Below, one piece after another: positions 13,273 through 21,932 of a stretch of 64,000 bases of DNA. The stretch's first letter is position 1. Each line of letters begins with the position of its first letter. Source of the DNA: Polaromonas sp. (GTDB taxonomy: Bacteria > Pseudomonadota > Gammaproteobacteria > Burkholderiales > Burkholderiaceae_C); NCBI GenBank assembly GCA_013824015.1, contig PNNC01000205.1:1-64000 (forward strand), written 5' to 3'. The notes under the pieces were generated by a model that worked only from the letters and a program-made list of their open reading frames with translations, did not search any database and was not told the DNA's origin. Both the position numbers and the translations under genes were made by a program.

Positions 13273-16248
13273 TCAGGCTCCCGCCGCCAGCAGGGCCGCG
13301 TTGCCACCGGCCGCCGTGGTGTTGACGGTGACCGTCTGCTCGGCGCAGAAGCGGACCAGGTAGTTCGGACCGCCGGCCTTGGGGCCGGTGCCACTGAGGC
13401 CCTCGCCGCCGAAAGGCTGCACGCCGACCACCGCGCCTGTCATGTTGCGATTGATGTAAATGTTGCCGACATGCGCCGCCGCGGCCAGCGCCTGGGCGCG
13501 CGTATCGATGCGGGTCTGGATGCCCAGCGTCAGGCCGTAGCCCAGCGTATTGATCGCGGCGATCACGGCGGCGGGGTCGCCGGACCAGCGCACGACCTGC
13601 AGCACCGGCCCGAAAATTTCCTGCGTCACCGCACCGATGCCGGCCACCTCCAGGGCCACGGGCCGGACCAGATTTGCTATTGAATCGATAGCTGCCGGCC
13701 CTTGTCTGACATGGGCCAGAGGCATTTTTGATACTGAATGCAGGCTTTGCAACTGCCGCTGGAGGGTGTCAAAGGCGGCGCGGTCGATCAGCGGGCCGAC
13801 GTCGGTGGCCAGCTCGGCCGGATCACCGGCCACCAGTTCCTGCAGCGCGCCCTGGATCATGGCCATCACCTTGTCGGCAATGCCTTCATGCACACACAGC
13901 AGGCGCAGCGCCGAGCAGCGCTGGCCGGCCGAACGGAAGGCGCTGTGCACCACCGCATCCACCACCTGCTCCGGCAGGGCCGTGCTGTCCACCAGCATCG
14001 CGTTGATGCCGCCGGTCTCGGCGATCAGCGGAACAATCGGCCCGTCTTTCGCCGCCAGCGCGCGATGGATGGTTTTGGCCACAGCGGTGGAGCCGGTGAA
14101 CACCACGCCGGCGATGCCGGGCGCCGCCACCAGCGCCGCGCCGACGGTCTCGCCCGGGCCGTGCAGCAGTTGCAGCACGCCTGCGGGCACACCGGCGGCA
14201 TGCAGCAGCCCGACCATTTCCGACGCCACGCCCGGCGTTTGTTCGGCCGGTTTGGCCAGCACCCCATTGCCGGTGGCCAGCGCGGCGGCGACCTGGCCGG
14301 TAAAAATCGCCAGCGGGAAGTTCCAGGGGCTGATGCAGACCCAGACACCACGCGCCCGCAGCCGCAGTTCATTGGTTTCGCCGGTGGGCCCCGGCAAGGT
14401 CATGGGCGCCATGATGCGCTCGGCTTCGCCCGCGTAATAACGCAGGAAGTCGATCGCCTCGCGCACCTCGGCCACCGCGTCGCCCCAGGTCTTGAACGCC
14501 TCCTTCACCAGCAGCGCGCAGAAACGCGGCATCTGTTGCTGCAGCGCGTCGGCGGCGCGGCGCAACACCTGCGCACGCTCGGCCACCGCCAGCGTGCTCC
14601 ACTTTTGATAGCTGTTCATGCCCACTGTCAAAGGGCCGTCGAGCGATTGGACATCGAATTCCGGCACCACCGGCAGCGCGGTGGCGGCCAGCGCCGTGAA
14701 CAGCGGCGCACGCATGCTGTCGACCGTGAGGTCCAGGCCTTCGCTGTTGCGGCGGCCCGGGCCGTACAGGTCCGGCGGCAGCGGCAGCGATGGTTCGGCG
14801 GCCAGCTGCAGCGGTGAGGCCAGCAGCTGGTCCATGTCCACGGACGTGTCGGCGAGCTGGTGCACAAACGAGGAGTTGGCGCCGTTTTCCAGCAGTCGGC
14901 GCACCAGGTAGGCCAGCAGGTCGCGGTGCGCGCCGACCGGGGCATAGACCCGGCAGCTGATCTGCGGGTTTTTCAGCACCTCGCGGAACACTCCCTCGCC
15001 CATGCCGTGCAGCCTTTGCAATTCGAAAGGCACGGCATGGCGTGCCGCCAACTGCAAAATCGCGGCGATGGTGCCGGCGTTGTGCCCCGCGAACTGCGGG
15101 TAAATCGCATCGGGCGCGGCCAGCAGCGCCTGTGCGCAGGCCAGGTAGCAGATGTCCGTGTGCTGCTTGTGCGTGAACACCGGATAAAACGGCAGCCCCA
15201 GCTCCTGCGCGCGCTTGATTTCGGAATCCCAGTAGGCGCCCTTGACCAGCCGGCACATCAGGCGCAGCCGGTGGCGACGGGCGACGGCGATCACGTGCGT
15301 GACCAGGTCCAGCGCGCGTGTCTGGTAAGCCTGCAGCGCCAGCCCGAAGCCGCGCCACTGCGGGTGCTGGCTGGCCACACGCGCGGCCAGCGCCTCGAAC
15401 ACGGCCAGCGACAGTTCCAGCCGGTCCACCTCTTCGGCGTCGATGGTCAGGCTGATGTTGGCGCGGGCGGCCAGTTGACACAGGCCCCAGACGCGCGGCA
15501 CCAGTTCGGCCAGCACCCGCGCGTGCTGCGCGTCCTCATAACGCGGGTGCAGCGCGCTGAGCTTGATCGATATGCCGTCATTTTCCTCACAGGCCCTTCC
15601 CGCCACTGCGTTGACAGCGATGGATTGGATGGCGTCCTGGTAGCTGGCCAGGTAGTGCTGCGCATCCGCAGCGGTACGCGCGCCCTCGCCCAACATGTCG
15701 TAGCTGAAACGCAGAGTTGCCATCTTGCTGCGCGCGTTATCGGCCTCGCCGATGGCGTCCCCTATCGTCTGGCCCAGCACAAACTGCCGGCCCAGCAACT
15801 GCACCGCGCGCAAGGTGGCCGCCACCACGGTGCGCGCGCCCAGCCTGCCCATCAGGCTGCCCCGGCCGTCCTCAGGCAGGAATTTTTTGGACAGGGCCAT
15901 CGCCGAGGCCGACAGGCGCGCCATCAGGCCGTCGCTGGCGCTTTCAAAGTCGGCACGGCCAAGCTGGTCGGCAGTCAATGCAATGGCGGTTTCGGCATCC
16001 GGCACCCGCAGCAGGGCTTCGGCCAGCCGCATCAGGGCCAGGCCCTCGTTGCTGCTGATCGGGTACTCGCGCAGCAGGCTTTCCATGGCCCAGAATGGCG
16101 GCGGATTCTCACGCACCGCCTGTACCCAGGGCAGCGCCAGCGGCACGGCGGCGGCCCAGTCGAGGGCGCCTGCGAGCTGTTGCAAATGCCCGGCCACGAT
16201 GGCGTCTTCAGGGCGGCAGGGAGAAGGCAGACGTTGCTGGCGGCTCAT
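13273..16248 (-). CDS. putA: Bifunctional proline dehydrogenase / P5C dehydrogenase
   Basis: 991 aa from the ATG at 16248, preceded by GGAG; a longer frame from 16296 lacks this. The proline dehydrogenase barrel (about 60-470) carries the FAD-binding segments RLVKGAYWDSEIKRAQ and YPQFAGHNAGT. The aldehyde dehydrogenase domain (about 520-970) carries SPWNFPLAIFTG, VVFTGSTAVAK, AETGG and the catalytic Cys in SAGQRCSALR. The N-terminal ribbon-helix-helix repressor domain of enteric PutA is absent, in keeping with a separate Lrp-type regulator transcribed divergently. Residues about 837-858 are encoded by an in-frame copy of a dispersed repeat. Confidence 0.95.
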   Translation of the reverse strand: MSRQQRLPSPCRPEDAIVAGHLQQLAGALDWAAAVPLALPWVQAVRENPPPFWAMESLLREYPISSNEGLALMRLAEALLRVPDAETAIALTADQLGRADFESASDGLMARLSASAMALSKKFLPEDGRGSLMGRLGARTVVAATLRAVQLLGRQFVLGQTIGDAIGEADNARSKMATLRFSYDMLGEGARTAADAQHYLASYQDAIQSIAVNAVAGRACEENDGISIKLSALHPRYEDAQHARVLAELVPRVWGLCQLAARANISLTIDAEEVDRLELSLAVFEALAARVASQHPQWRGFGLALQAYQTRALDLVTHVIAVARRHRLRLMCRLVKGAYWDSEIKRAQELGLPFYPVFTHKQHTDICYLACAQALLAAPDAIYPQFAGHNAGTIAAILQLAARHAVPFELQRLHGMGEGVFREVLKNPQISCRVYAPVGAHRDLLAYLVRRLLENGANSSFVHQLADTSVDMDQLLASPLQLAAEPSLPLPPDLYGPGRRNSEGLDLTVDSMRAPLFTALAATALPVVPEFDVQSLDGPLTVGMNSYQKWSTLAVAERAQVLRRAADALQQQMPRFCALLVKEAFKTWGDAVAEVREAIDFLRYYAGEAERIMAPMTLPGPTGETNELRLRARGVWVCISPWNFPLAIFTGQVAAALATGNGVLAKPAEQTPGVASEMVGLLHAAGVPAGVLQLLHGPGETVGAALVAAPGIAGVVFTGSTAVAKTIHRALAAKDGPIVPLIAETGGINAMLVDSTALPEQVVDAVVHSAFRSAGQRCSALRLLCVHEGIADKVMAMIQGALQELVAGDPAELATDVGPLIDRAAFDTLQRQLQSLHSVSKMPLAHVRQGPAAIDSIANLVRPVALEVAGIGAVTQEIFGPVLQVVRWSGDPAAVIAAINTLGYGLTLGIQTRIDTRAQALAAAAHVGNIYINRNMTGAVVGVQPFGGEGLSGTGPKAGGPNYLVRFCAEQTVTVNTTAAGGNAALLAAGA
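13676..13737 (+). repeat. Dispersed repeat A inside putA
   Basis: Begins with the 17-bp near-palindrome GCTATTGAATCGATAGC (13676-13692), followed by a TGCCGGCCCTTGT...GACATGGGCC tail. It lies in frame in the aldehyde-dehydrogenase half of putA and is AT-richer than the flanking coding sequence. Confidence 0.75.
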
Positions 16249-16343
16249 CAAAATCTCCGGAACTGGCGAATATCTCGATGTTGTCGGTAATAACACCGGA
16301 TTTCACGCTAAATTTAGGCTCACAAACCGAACAATTCACTACC

Positions 16344-16823
16344 ATGACCGAACTGCCTGCCGATCTCGACCGCATCGACCTGAAGATCCTCGGACTGCTG
16401 CAGCAGGACGGGCGCATCGCCAACCTGAAGCTGGCCGAGGCGGTGGCGCTGTCGCCGACCGCCGTGCTGGCACGGGTGCAGCGCCTCACGCGCGACGGCT
16501 ACATCCTGGGCTATGAAGCGCGACTCAATCCGCTCAAGCTGGGCGCCGGCATGACCGTGTTTGTCGAGGTGCTGCTGGACCGCACCACACCCAATGTGTT
16601 CGATGCCTTCAAGGCCGCGGTGCAGGTGTATCCCGAAATCATGGAATGCCACATGGTGGCCGGCGGCTTCGACTACCTGCTGAAAACCCGCATGGCCGAC
16701 ATGGCCGCCTACCGGCAGTTTGCCGGCACCGCGCTGTGGCAGTTGCCGGGCGTGCGCGAAACCCGCACCTACGCGGTGATGGAAGAGGTGAAAAACAGCA
16801 CCCGGCTGGCGCTGGGCGTCTGA
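16344..16823 (+). CDS. Lrp/AsnC-family regulator, probable activator of putA
   Basis: 159 aa from ATG 16344. The N-terminal helix-turn-helix reads IDLKILGLLQQDGRIANLKL, then LSPTAVLARVQRL. The C-terminal RAM domain reads LKLGAGMTVFVEV, then VAGGFDYLLKTRMADMAAY, where amino acids bind. It is divergent from putA across a 95-bp AT-rich gap that should hold operators for both genes. In proteobacteria this arrangement (PutR/BkdR type) activates proline catabolism when proline is present. Family is certain; the target is inferred from position. Confidence 0.9.
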   Translation: MTELPADLDRIDLKILGLLQQDGRIANLKLAEAVALSPTAVLARVQRLTRDGYILGYEARLNPLKLGAGMTVFVEVLLDRTTPNVFDAFKAAVQVYPEIMECHMVAGGFDYLLKTRMADMAAYRQFAGTALWQLPGVRETRTYAVMEEVKNSTRLALGV

Positions 16824-17002
16824 ACACACGGCCGCAAGGCCGATGGTTGCATTTAGATACAAAACGGGCATTTTTACTCATTTCGCGTTAAAGCTTTCCG
16901 CCCGGCTGTTGGCGAACGTGAACTCTTGGACTAAGTTGAAGCCGGGATAGGTTCTGCCTTGCATAGCCCGCCCCGCTGTCAACAACCTCAGAGGGGATCA
17001 CG

Positions 17003-18139
17003 ATGATGAGCAACAGAAAATGGGTGGCCGGCGCTCTGTTCGCCGCCTTGCTCGCAAGCGCTGCCCAGGCAGAGTCGGGCATCACGGACCGGGAAATCCT
17101 GGTGGGCCAGTTCGCGGCCCAAAGCGGCCCGGCCGCCGAGCTGGGCAAACGCATGCAGCTGGGCATGCAGGCGCACTTCAACGCAGTCAACGCCGCCGGA
17201 GGCATCAACGGCCGCAGCATCAAGCTGGTCTCGCGTGACGACGGCTACGAGCCCGAAAAAGCCGCGGCCGCCGTCAAGGCCCTGATTGAGGAGGACAAGG
17301 TGTTCGCGCTGGTGGGCTCGGTCGGCACACCGACCAATCTGGCCGCGTTGCCCGCCATCAATGCAGCCGGCATTCCGCTGATCGGCCCCTTCACCGGCGC
17401 GCAGGCGCTGCGCGAGCCTTTCAACCGCAACCTGTTCCATGTGCGCGCCAGCTACTTCGACGAAACCGAAAACATCGTGCAGCACCTGAGCACCCTGGGC
17501 ATCAAGAAGATCGCGGTGTTCTATCAGAACGACTCGTATGGCAAGGCCGGGCTGGAAGGCGTGATGCGGGCGCTGACCAAGCGCAACCTCAAGCCCGCCG
17601 CCACCGTCACGGTTGAGCGCAACACGGTGGATGTCACGGCGGCGCTGGCCGAGATCCTGAAAACCTCGCCCGAGGCGGTGGTGCAGATCAGCGCCTACAA
17701 GTCATGCGCCGCGCTGATCCGGCAGGCGCGCACCAAGGGTTACGGCGGACAGTTCTTCAATGTGAGTTTTGTCGGCTCCACGGCACTGGCGGCAGAGCTG
17801 GGAGAAATCGGCGCGGGCGTGACGATCTCCCAGGTGGTGCCGTTTCCGTACACGCCGTCTTCCGCGGTGGTGCGCGAATACCAGCAGCGCATGACAGAGT
17901 CCGGGCACAAGGACTTCGACTTCTCCAGCATGGAAGGCTTTCTGGCGGCCAAGGTGTTTGTGGAGGGCGTGCGCCGCGCCGGCAAGACGCTGACGCGCGA
18001 GAGCCTGATCACCGCGCTGGAATCGATGCGTGAAGTCAACCTGGGCGGCTTCATCGTGAGTTATGGGCCCAAAAACCACGAGGGCTCGCGCTACACGGAC
18101 CTGACCATCATCGGCCGGGGCGGGCGGTTTGTGCGTTAG
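17003..18139 (+). CDS. Periplasmic substrate-binding protein of a branched-chain-type ABC transporter
   Basis: 378 aa. A signal peptide (residues 1-23, ending AAQA) precedes a type I periplasmic-binding fold (Peripla_BP_6): REILVGQFAAQSGPAAELGK, ALVGSVGTPTNLAALP, IAVFYQNDSYGKAGLEGV and VVPFPYTPSSAVVREYQ. GAGGGG-type spacing (GAGGGG at 16991-16996) supports the ATG at 17003. Family members bind leucine/isoleucine/valine, amides or aromatic compounds, and here the ligand cannot be told. No livHMGF permease or ATPase genes are nearby, so it is an orphan that must pair with a transporter elsewhere or act as a sensor. Confidence 0.9.
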   Translation: MMSNRKWVAGALFAALLASAAQAESGITDREILVGQFAAQSGPAAELGKRMQLGMQAHFNAVNAAGGINGRSIKLVSRDDGYEPEKAAAAVKALIEEDKVFALVGSVGTPTNLAALPAINAAGIPLIGPFTGAQALREPFNRNLFHVRASYFDETENIVQHLSTLGIKKIAVFYQNDSYGKAGLEGVMRALTKRNLKPAATVTVERNTVDVTAALAEILKTSPEAVVQISAYKSCAALIRQARTKGYGGQFFNVSFVGSTALAAELGEIGAGVTISQVVPFPYTPSSAVVREYQQRMTESGHKDFDFSSMEGFLAAKVFVEGVRRAGKTLTRESLITALESMREVNLGGFIVSYGPKNHEGSRYTDLTIIGRGGRFVR

Positions 18140-18181
18140 GGCCGGTTCATCCTATAGTGATGTTTTTTGGGAGGATCTGCG

Positions 18182-18763
18182 ATGAACAACCCGACGACCC
18201 CTTGTCGCCTGTGGCGCAGCGCCGCGCTGGCGCTGCTGGCGCTCGCCGCCCTGCCGGCGATGGCCCAGGCCACCAAACCCGGCCTGTGGGAGATCAACAA
18301 CAAAATGGGCGGCTCGGCCGAAATGGACAAGGCCATGGCCCAGATGCAGCAGCAGATGGCGAGCATGCCGCCGGCGCAGCGCAAGCAGATGGAAGACATG
18401 CTGGCCAAACAGGGCATGAGCATGGGCGCCGGCGCCAGCGCGGGCGGCGGCATCAGCATGAAGGTGTGCATGACCCGGGAGATGGTCGAACGCAACGAAC
18501 TGCCGCCGCCGCAACAGGGTGACTGCAAAAGCAGCGCCTCGCCGCGTGTCGGCAACACCCAGAAGATCAGCTTCAGCTGCACCCAGCCGCCGTCCAGCGG
18601 CGAAGGCCAGATCACCTACACCAGCAACGAGGCCTACACCATGAAGATGGTGACCACCACCACCGTCAAGGGCAAGCCCGAAAAAATGACGCTGGACGGC
18701 TCCGGCAAGTGGCTGTCCGCCGACTGCGGCGCGGTCAAGCCGGTGGGTCCCCCCAAGAAATAA
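18182..18763 (+). CDS. DUF3617 exported protein
   Basis: 193 aa from ATG 18182, preceded by GGGAGG (18169-18174). The signal peptide ends near PAMAQA. The mature part starts TKPGLWEINNKMGG, the hallmark of DUF3617 ('kpGlWei'), has a Met/Gln-rich stretch (MDKAMAQMQQQMASMPPAQR) and later conserved cysteines (VCMTRE, DCKSS, FSCTQPP, DCGAVKP). The family is periplasmic and uncharacterised. It stands alone between an ABC binding protein and a convergent yggS. Confidence 0.8.
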   Translation: MNNPTTPCRLWRSAALALLALAALPAMAQATKPGLWEINNKMGGSAEMDKAMAQMQQQMASMPPAQRKQMEDMLAKQGMSMGAGASAGGGISMKVCMTREMVERNELPPPQQGDCKSSASPRVGNTQKISFSCTQPPSSGEGQITYTSNEAYTMKMVTTTTVKGKPEKMTLDGSGKWLSADCGAVKPVGPPKK

Positions 18764-18803
18764 CCGTCGCCAGCGCAGGCCATCCACACGCCCGCGGCGC
18801 CGC

Positions 18804-18828
18804 TCATCCCGGACCTGATCCGGGAGCC
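18804..18828. repeat. Dispersed repeat C (CATCCCGGA...TCCGGGAG)
   Basis: Inverted-repeat unit with arms ATCCCGGA and TCCGGGAG in the 146-bp gap between convergent genes. Near-identical units occur at 51190-51214 and 55624-55648. Confidence 0.6.
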
Positions 18829-18909
18829 ATGCCGCAGCTTCCCCCCACCACCGCCGATCAGTGCGACAGGGAGGGCGGGTCCAGCCCGCCAGGACCCACC
18901 CGGGGCGCG

Positions 18910-19650
18910 TCAGCGCCCACCGAAGATGGCGGTCCCCACCCGCACCATGGTGCTGCCCGCATGAATGGCAGCCTCCAGATCGGCGGTCATGCCCATCGAC
19001 AGGGTGTCCATCGGCCGCGGCAACACGCCGGCCTGATTGATCTGGTCAAACAGGTCTCTGGCCCTTTGGTGGACAGCACAAGCTGCTACAAAATCAGGAG
19101 CAGGCTCGGGGATGGACATGAGGCCGCGCAGTTGCAGCCGCGGCAGGCCCGCGACCGCCACGGCCAGCGCCTGCGCCTGCTGCGGCGCCACACCGGCCTT
19201 GGTCGCGCCGCCGTCGATATTGACCTGCAGGCACACCTGCAGCGGCGGCAAGTGGGAAGGCCGCTGCTCGCTCAGCCGCTGCGCAATCTTCAGCCGGTCC
19301 ACCGACTGCACCCAGTCGAAGTGTTCCGCCACCAGCCGCGTCTTGTTGCTCTGGACCGGGCCGATGCAGTGCCATTCGGAAGCGCTGGCGTCCCTGGAAC
19401 CGGGCGGCCGAAGGCCATCGGATTCCGATTCAAGCGCTGCGCGAACCGCAAGAATCTTGTCCACGCCCTCCTGGATGTAGTTCTCGCCGAAAGCGCGCTG
19501 CCCGCCCGCCACCGCCGCCAGCACCGCCTCGGCACCGAAGGTCTTGGACACGGCCAGCAGCCGCACACCGGCAGGATCACGCCCGCACGCGACACAGGCC
19601 GTGGTAATCCGGTCACGCACGGCTTGGAGCTTGTCAACAATCATGGTCAT
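18910..19650 (-). CDS. yggS: YggS-family pyridoxal-phosphate homeostasis protein
   Basis: 246 aa from ATG 19650 (MTMIVDKLQAVRDRI; a second ATG at 19644 is equally possible). TIM-barrel PLP-binding fold III: LLAVSKTFGAEAV with the PLP lysine, FGENYIQEG, WHCIGPVQSNKTR, LQVNIDGGATKAG and LSMGMTADLEAAIHAGSTMV, then RVGTAIFG. It carries cytosolic PLP and keeps vitamin B6 and amino acid pools balanced. It is divergent from pilT, a placement common in proteobacteria. Codons around residues 184-198 coincide with a repeat-A copy, yet the protein length there appears normal. Confidence 0.93.
   Translation of the reverse strand: MTMIVDKLQAVRDRITTACVACGRDPAGVRLLAVSKTFGAEAVLAAVAGGQRAFGENYIQEGVDKILAVRAALESESDGLRPPGSRDASASEWHCIGPVQSNKTRLVAEHFDWVQSVDRLKIAQRLSEQRPSHLPPLQVCLQVNIDGGATKAGVAPQQAQALAVAVAGLPRLQLRGLMSIPEPAPDFVAACAVHQRARDLFDQINQAGVLPRPMDTLSMGMTADLEAAIHAGSTMVRVGTAIFGGR
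19053..19101 (-). repeat. Dispersed repeat A, diverged copy inside yggS
   Basis: Read on the minus strand it starts with the 17-mer GCTCCTGATTTTGTAGC and continues through a GCTTGTGCTGTCC tract to GGGCCAGAG, the ending also seen in the putA copy. It is clearly AT-richer than the rest of yggS. Confidence 0.5.
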
Positions 19651-19684
19651 AATCCGACTGTAATACTCAAGAGGGATCCCCGGG

Positions 19685-20728
19685 ATGGACATTACCCAGC
19701 TGCTGGCTTTCAGCGTCAAGAACAAGGCATCCGACCTGCATTTGTCGGCCGGCCTGCCGCCCATGATCCGGGTCCATGGCGATGTGCGGCGCATCAACGT
19801 CGATCCGCTGGACCACAAGCAGGTCCACTCCATGGTGTACGACATCATGAACGACACCCAGCGCAAGAACTACGAGGAGTTCCTCGAGATCGACTTCTCC
19901 TTCGAGATCGACGGCCTGGCGCGCTTCCGGGTCAATGCCTTCAACCAGAACCGCGGCGCCGGCGCCGTGTTCCGGACCATTCCCTCGAAAATCCTGACGC
20001 TGGAGCAGCTCAACGCGCCCAAGATTTTCGGCGACCTGGCGATGAAGCCGCGCGGCATGGTGCTGGTCACCGGCCCGACCGGCTCGGGCAAATCGACCAC
20101 GCTGGCGGCCATGGTCAACTACCTCAACGAGACCGAATACGGCCACATCCTGACGGTGGAAGACCCGATCGAGTTTGTGCACGAGTCGAAAAAGTGCCTG
20201 ATCAACCAGCGCGAGGTCGGCCCGCACACGCTGAGCTTCAGCGCGGCGCTCAAGTCCGCGCTGCGCGAGGATCCGGACGCCATCCTGGTCGGCGAGATGC
20301 GCGACCTGGAAACCATCCGCCTGGCGATGACCGCCGCCGAGACCGGCCACCTGGTGTTCGGCACCCTGCACACCTCGAGCGCCGCCAAGACGATTGACCG
20401 GATCATCGACGTGTTCCCGGCCGAGGAAAAGGACATGATCCGCGCGATGTTGTCGGAGTCGCTGCAGGCGGTGATCTCGCAGACCCTGTGCAAGACCAAG
20501 GACGGCCAGGGCCGCGTGGCCGCGCACGAGATCATGCTCGGCACCAGCGCCATCCGCAACCTGATCCGTGAGGCCAAGGTCGCGCAGATGTATTCATCGA
20601 TCCAGACCGGCAACAGCGTGGGCATGCAGACGCTGGACCAGAACCTGACCGACCTCGTCAAGCGCAACGTCATTTCCGCCGCAGAAGCGCGCGGCAAGGC
20701 GAAGATCCCCGAGAACTTCCCGGGCTAG
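19685..20728 (+). CDS. pilT: Type IV pilus retraction ATPase PilT
   Basis: 347 aa. An N-terminal PAS-like domain (MDITQLLAFSVKNKASDLHL) precedes a RecA-like ATPase with Walker A GPTGSGKST, Asp box VEDPIEF, Walker B DAILVGEMRD, His box TGHLVFGTLHTSSAAKTIDR and the C-terminal AIRNLIRE motif specific to retraction ATPases. Located in the cytoplasm at the pilus base, it depolymerises pilin for twitching and DNA uptake. It is followed 64 bp later by pilU. The other pilus genes are outside the window. Confidence 0.97.
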   Translation: MDITQLLAFSVKNKASDLHLSAGLPPMIRVHGDVRRINVDPLDHKQVHSMVYDIMNDTQRKNYEEFLEIDFSFEIDGLARFRVNAFNQNRGAGAVFRTIPSKILTLEQLNAPKIFGDLAMKPRGMVLVTGPTGSGKSTTLAAMVNYLNETEYGHILTVEDPIEFVHESKKCLINQREVGPHTLSFSAALKSALREDPDAILVGEMRDLETIRLAMTAAETGHLVFGTLHTSSAAKTIDRIIDVFPAEEKDMIRAMLSESLQAVISQTLCKTKDGQGRVAAHEIMLGTSAIRNLIREAKVAQMYSSIQTGNSVGMQTLDQNLTDLVKRNVISAAEARGKAKIPENFPG

Positions 20729-20792
20729 TCAGCCCGTCAGCAGCGAAGTGCTGTCGCCGGTCCGCCGGCCGCAGCAGCCAATTGGAGAAACC

Positions 20793-21929
20793 ATGGAACG
20801 CGACCAGGCCAGTAAATTCATCAACGACCTTCTCAAGCTGATGGTCAGCCGCAACGGCAGCGACCTGTTCATCACCGGCGACTTTCCGCCGGCGATGAAG
20901 GTCGATGGCAAGGTCACCAAGGTCTCGCCGCAGCCGCTCAATGCCGGTCACACGCTGGCGCTGGCGCGCGCGATCATGAACGACAAGCAAGCGGCCGAGT
21001 TCGAGCGCACCAAGGAGTGCAACTTCGCGATCTCGCCACCCGGCGTCGGACGCTTCCGCGTCAACGCCTTCATCCAGCAGGGCAAGGTTGGCATGGTGAT
21101 GCGGGTGATTCCGGCCGTGCTGCCGACCATCGACGGCCTGGGTGTGCCGCAGGTGCTCAAGGATGTGGTGATGTCCAAGCGTGGCCTGTGCATCCTGGTC
21201 GGCGCCACCGGCTCGGGCAAGTCCACCACGCTCGCCGCGATGGTCGACTGGCGCAACGAAAACTCCTTCGGCCACATCATCACCATCGAGGACCCGGTGG
21301 AGTTTGTGCACCCGCACAAGAACTGCGTGGTCACGCAGCGCGAAGTCGGCCTGGACACCGACAGCTGGGAAGCCGCGCTGAAAAACACGCTGCGTCAGGC
21401 GCCCGATGTGATCCTGATGGGTGAGGTGCGCGACCGCGAAACCATGGAGCACGCGGTCGCCTTTGCCGAAACCGGCCACCTGTGCCTGTGCACCCTGCAC
21501 GCCAACAGCGCCAACCAGGCGCTGGACCGCATCATCAACTTTTTCCCCGAAGAACGCCGCGCCCAGTTGCTGATGGACCTGTCACTGAACATGAAGGCCA
21601 TGATCTCGCAACGCCTGGTGCCCAAGCAGGACAGCAAGGGCCGGGTCGCCGCCGTCGAGGTGATGCTCAACACGCCGCTGATTTCCGACCTGATCTTCAA
21701 GGGCGAAGTCTCCGAGATCAAGGAGATCATGAAGAAAAGCCGCAACCTCGGCATGCAGACCTTCGACCAGGCGCTGTTCGATGCCTTTGAAAGCAACATG
21801 ATCACCTACGAGGACGCGCTGCGCAACGCCGACTCGGTCAACGACCTGCGGCTGCAGATCAAGCTCAACTCGCAGCGCGCCAAGACGCAGGATCTGGCCG
21901 CCGGCACCGAAAACATGGCAATTATCTGA
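20793..21929 (+). CDS. pilU: PilT-dependent retraction ATPase PilU
   Basis: 378 aa from ATG 20793, with GGAGA upstream. Starts MERDQASKFINDLLKLMVSR. Walker A GATGSGKST, IEDPVEFVHPH, Walker B DVILMGEVRD, CTLHANSANQALDRIINFFP. The PilT AIRNLIRE motif is replaced by NTPLISDLIFKGEVSEIKEI, as in PilU. It assists PilT in forceful retraction. The ORF runs to within 3 bp of the next gene's ATG. Confidence 0.96.
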   Translation: MERDQASKFINDLLKLMVSRNGSDLFITGDFPPAMKVDGKVTKVSPQPLNAGHTLALARAIMNDKQAAEFERTKECNFAISPPGVGRFRVNAFIQQGKVGMVMRVIPAVLPTIDGLGVPQVLKDVVMSKRGLCILVGATGSGKSTTLAAMVDWRNENSFGHIITIEDPVEFVHPHKNCVVTQREVGLDTDSWEAALKNTLRQAPDVILMGEVRDRETMEHAVAFAETGHLCLCTLHANSANQALDRIINFFPEERRAQLLMDLSLNMKAMISQRLVPKQDSKGRVAAVEVMLNTPLISDLIFKGEVSEIKEIMKKSRNLGMQTFDQALFDAFESNMITYEDALRNADSVNDLRLQIKLNSQRAKTQDLAAGTENMAII

Positions 21930-21932
21930 TTC

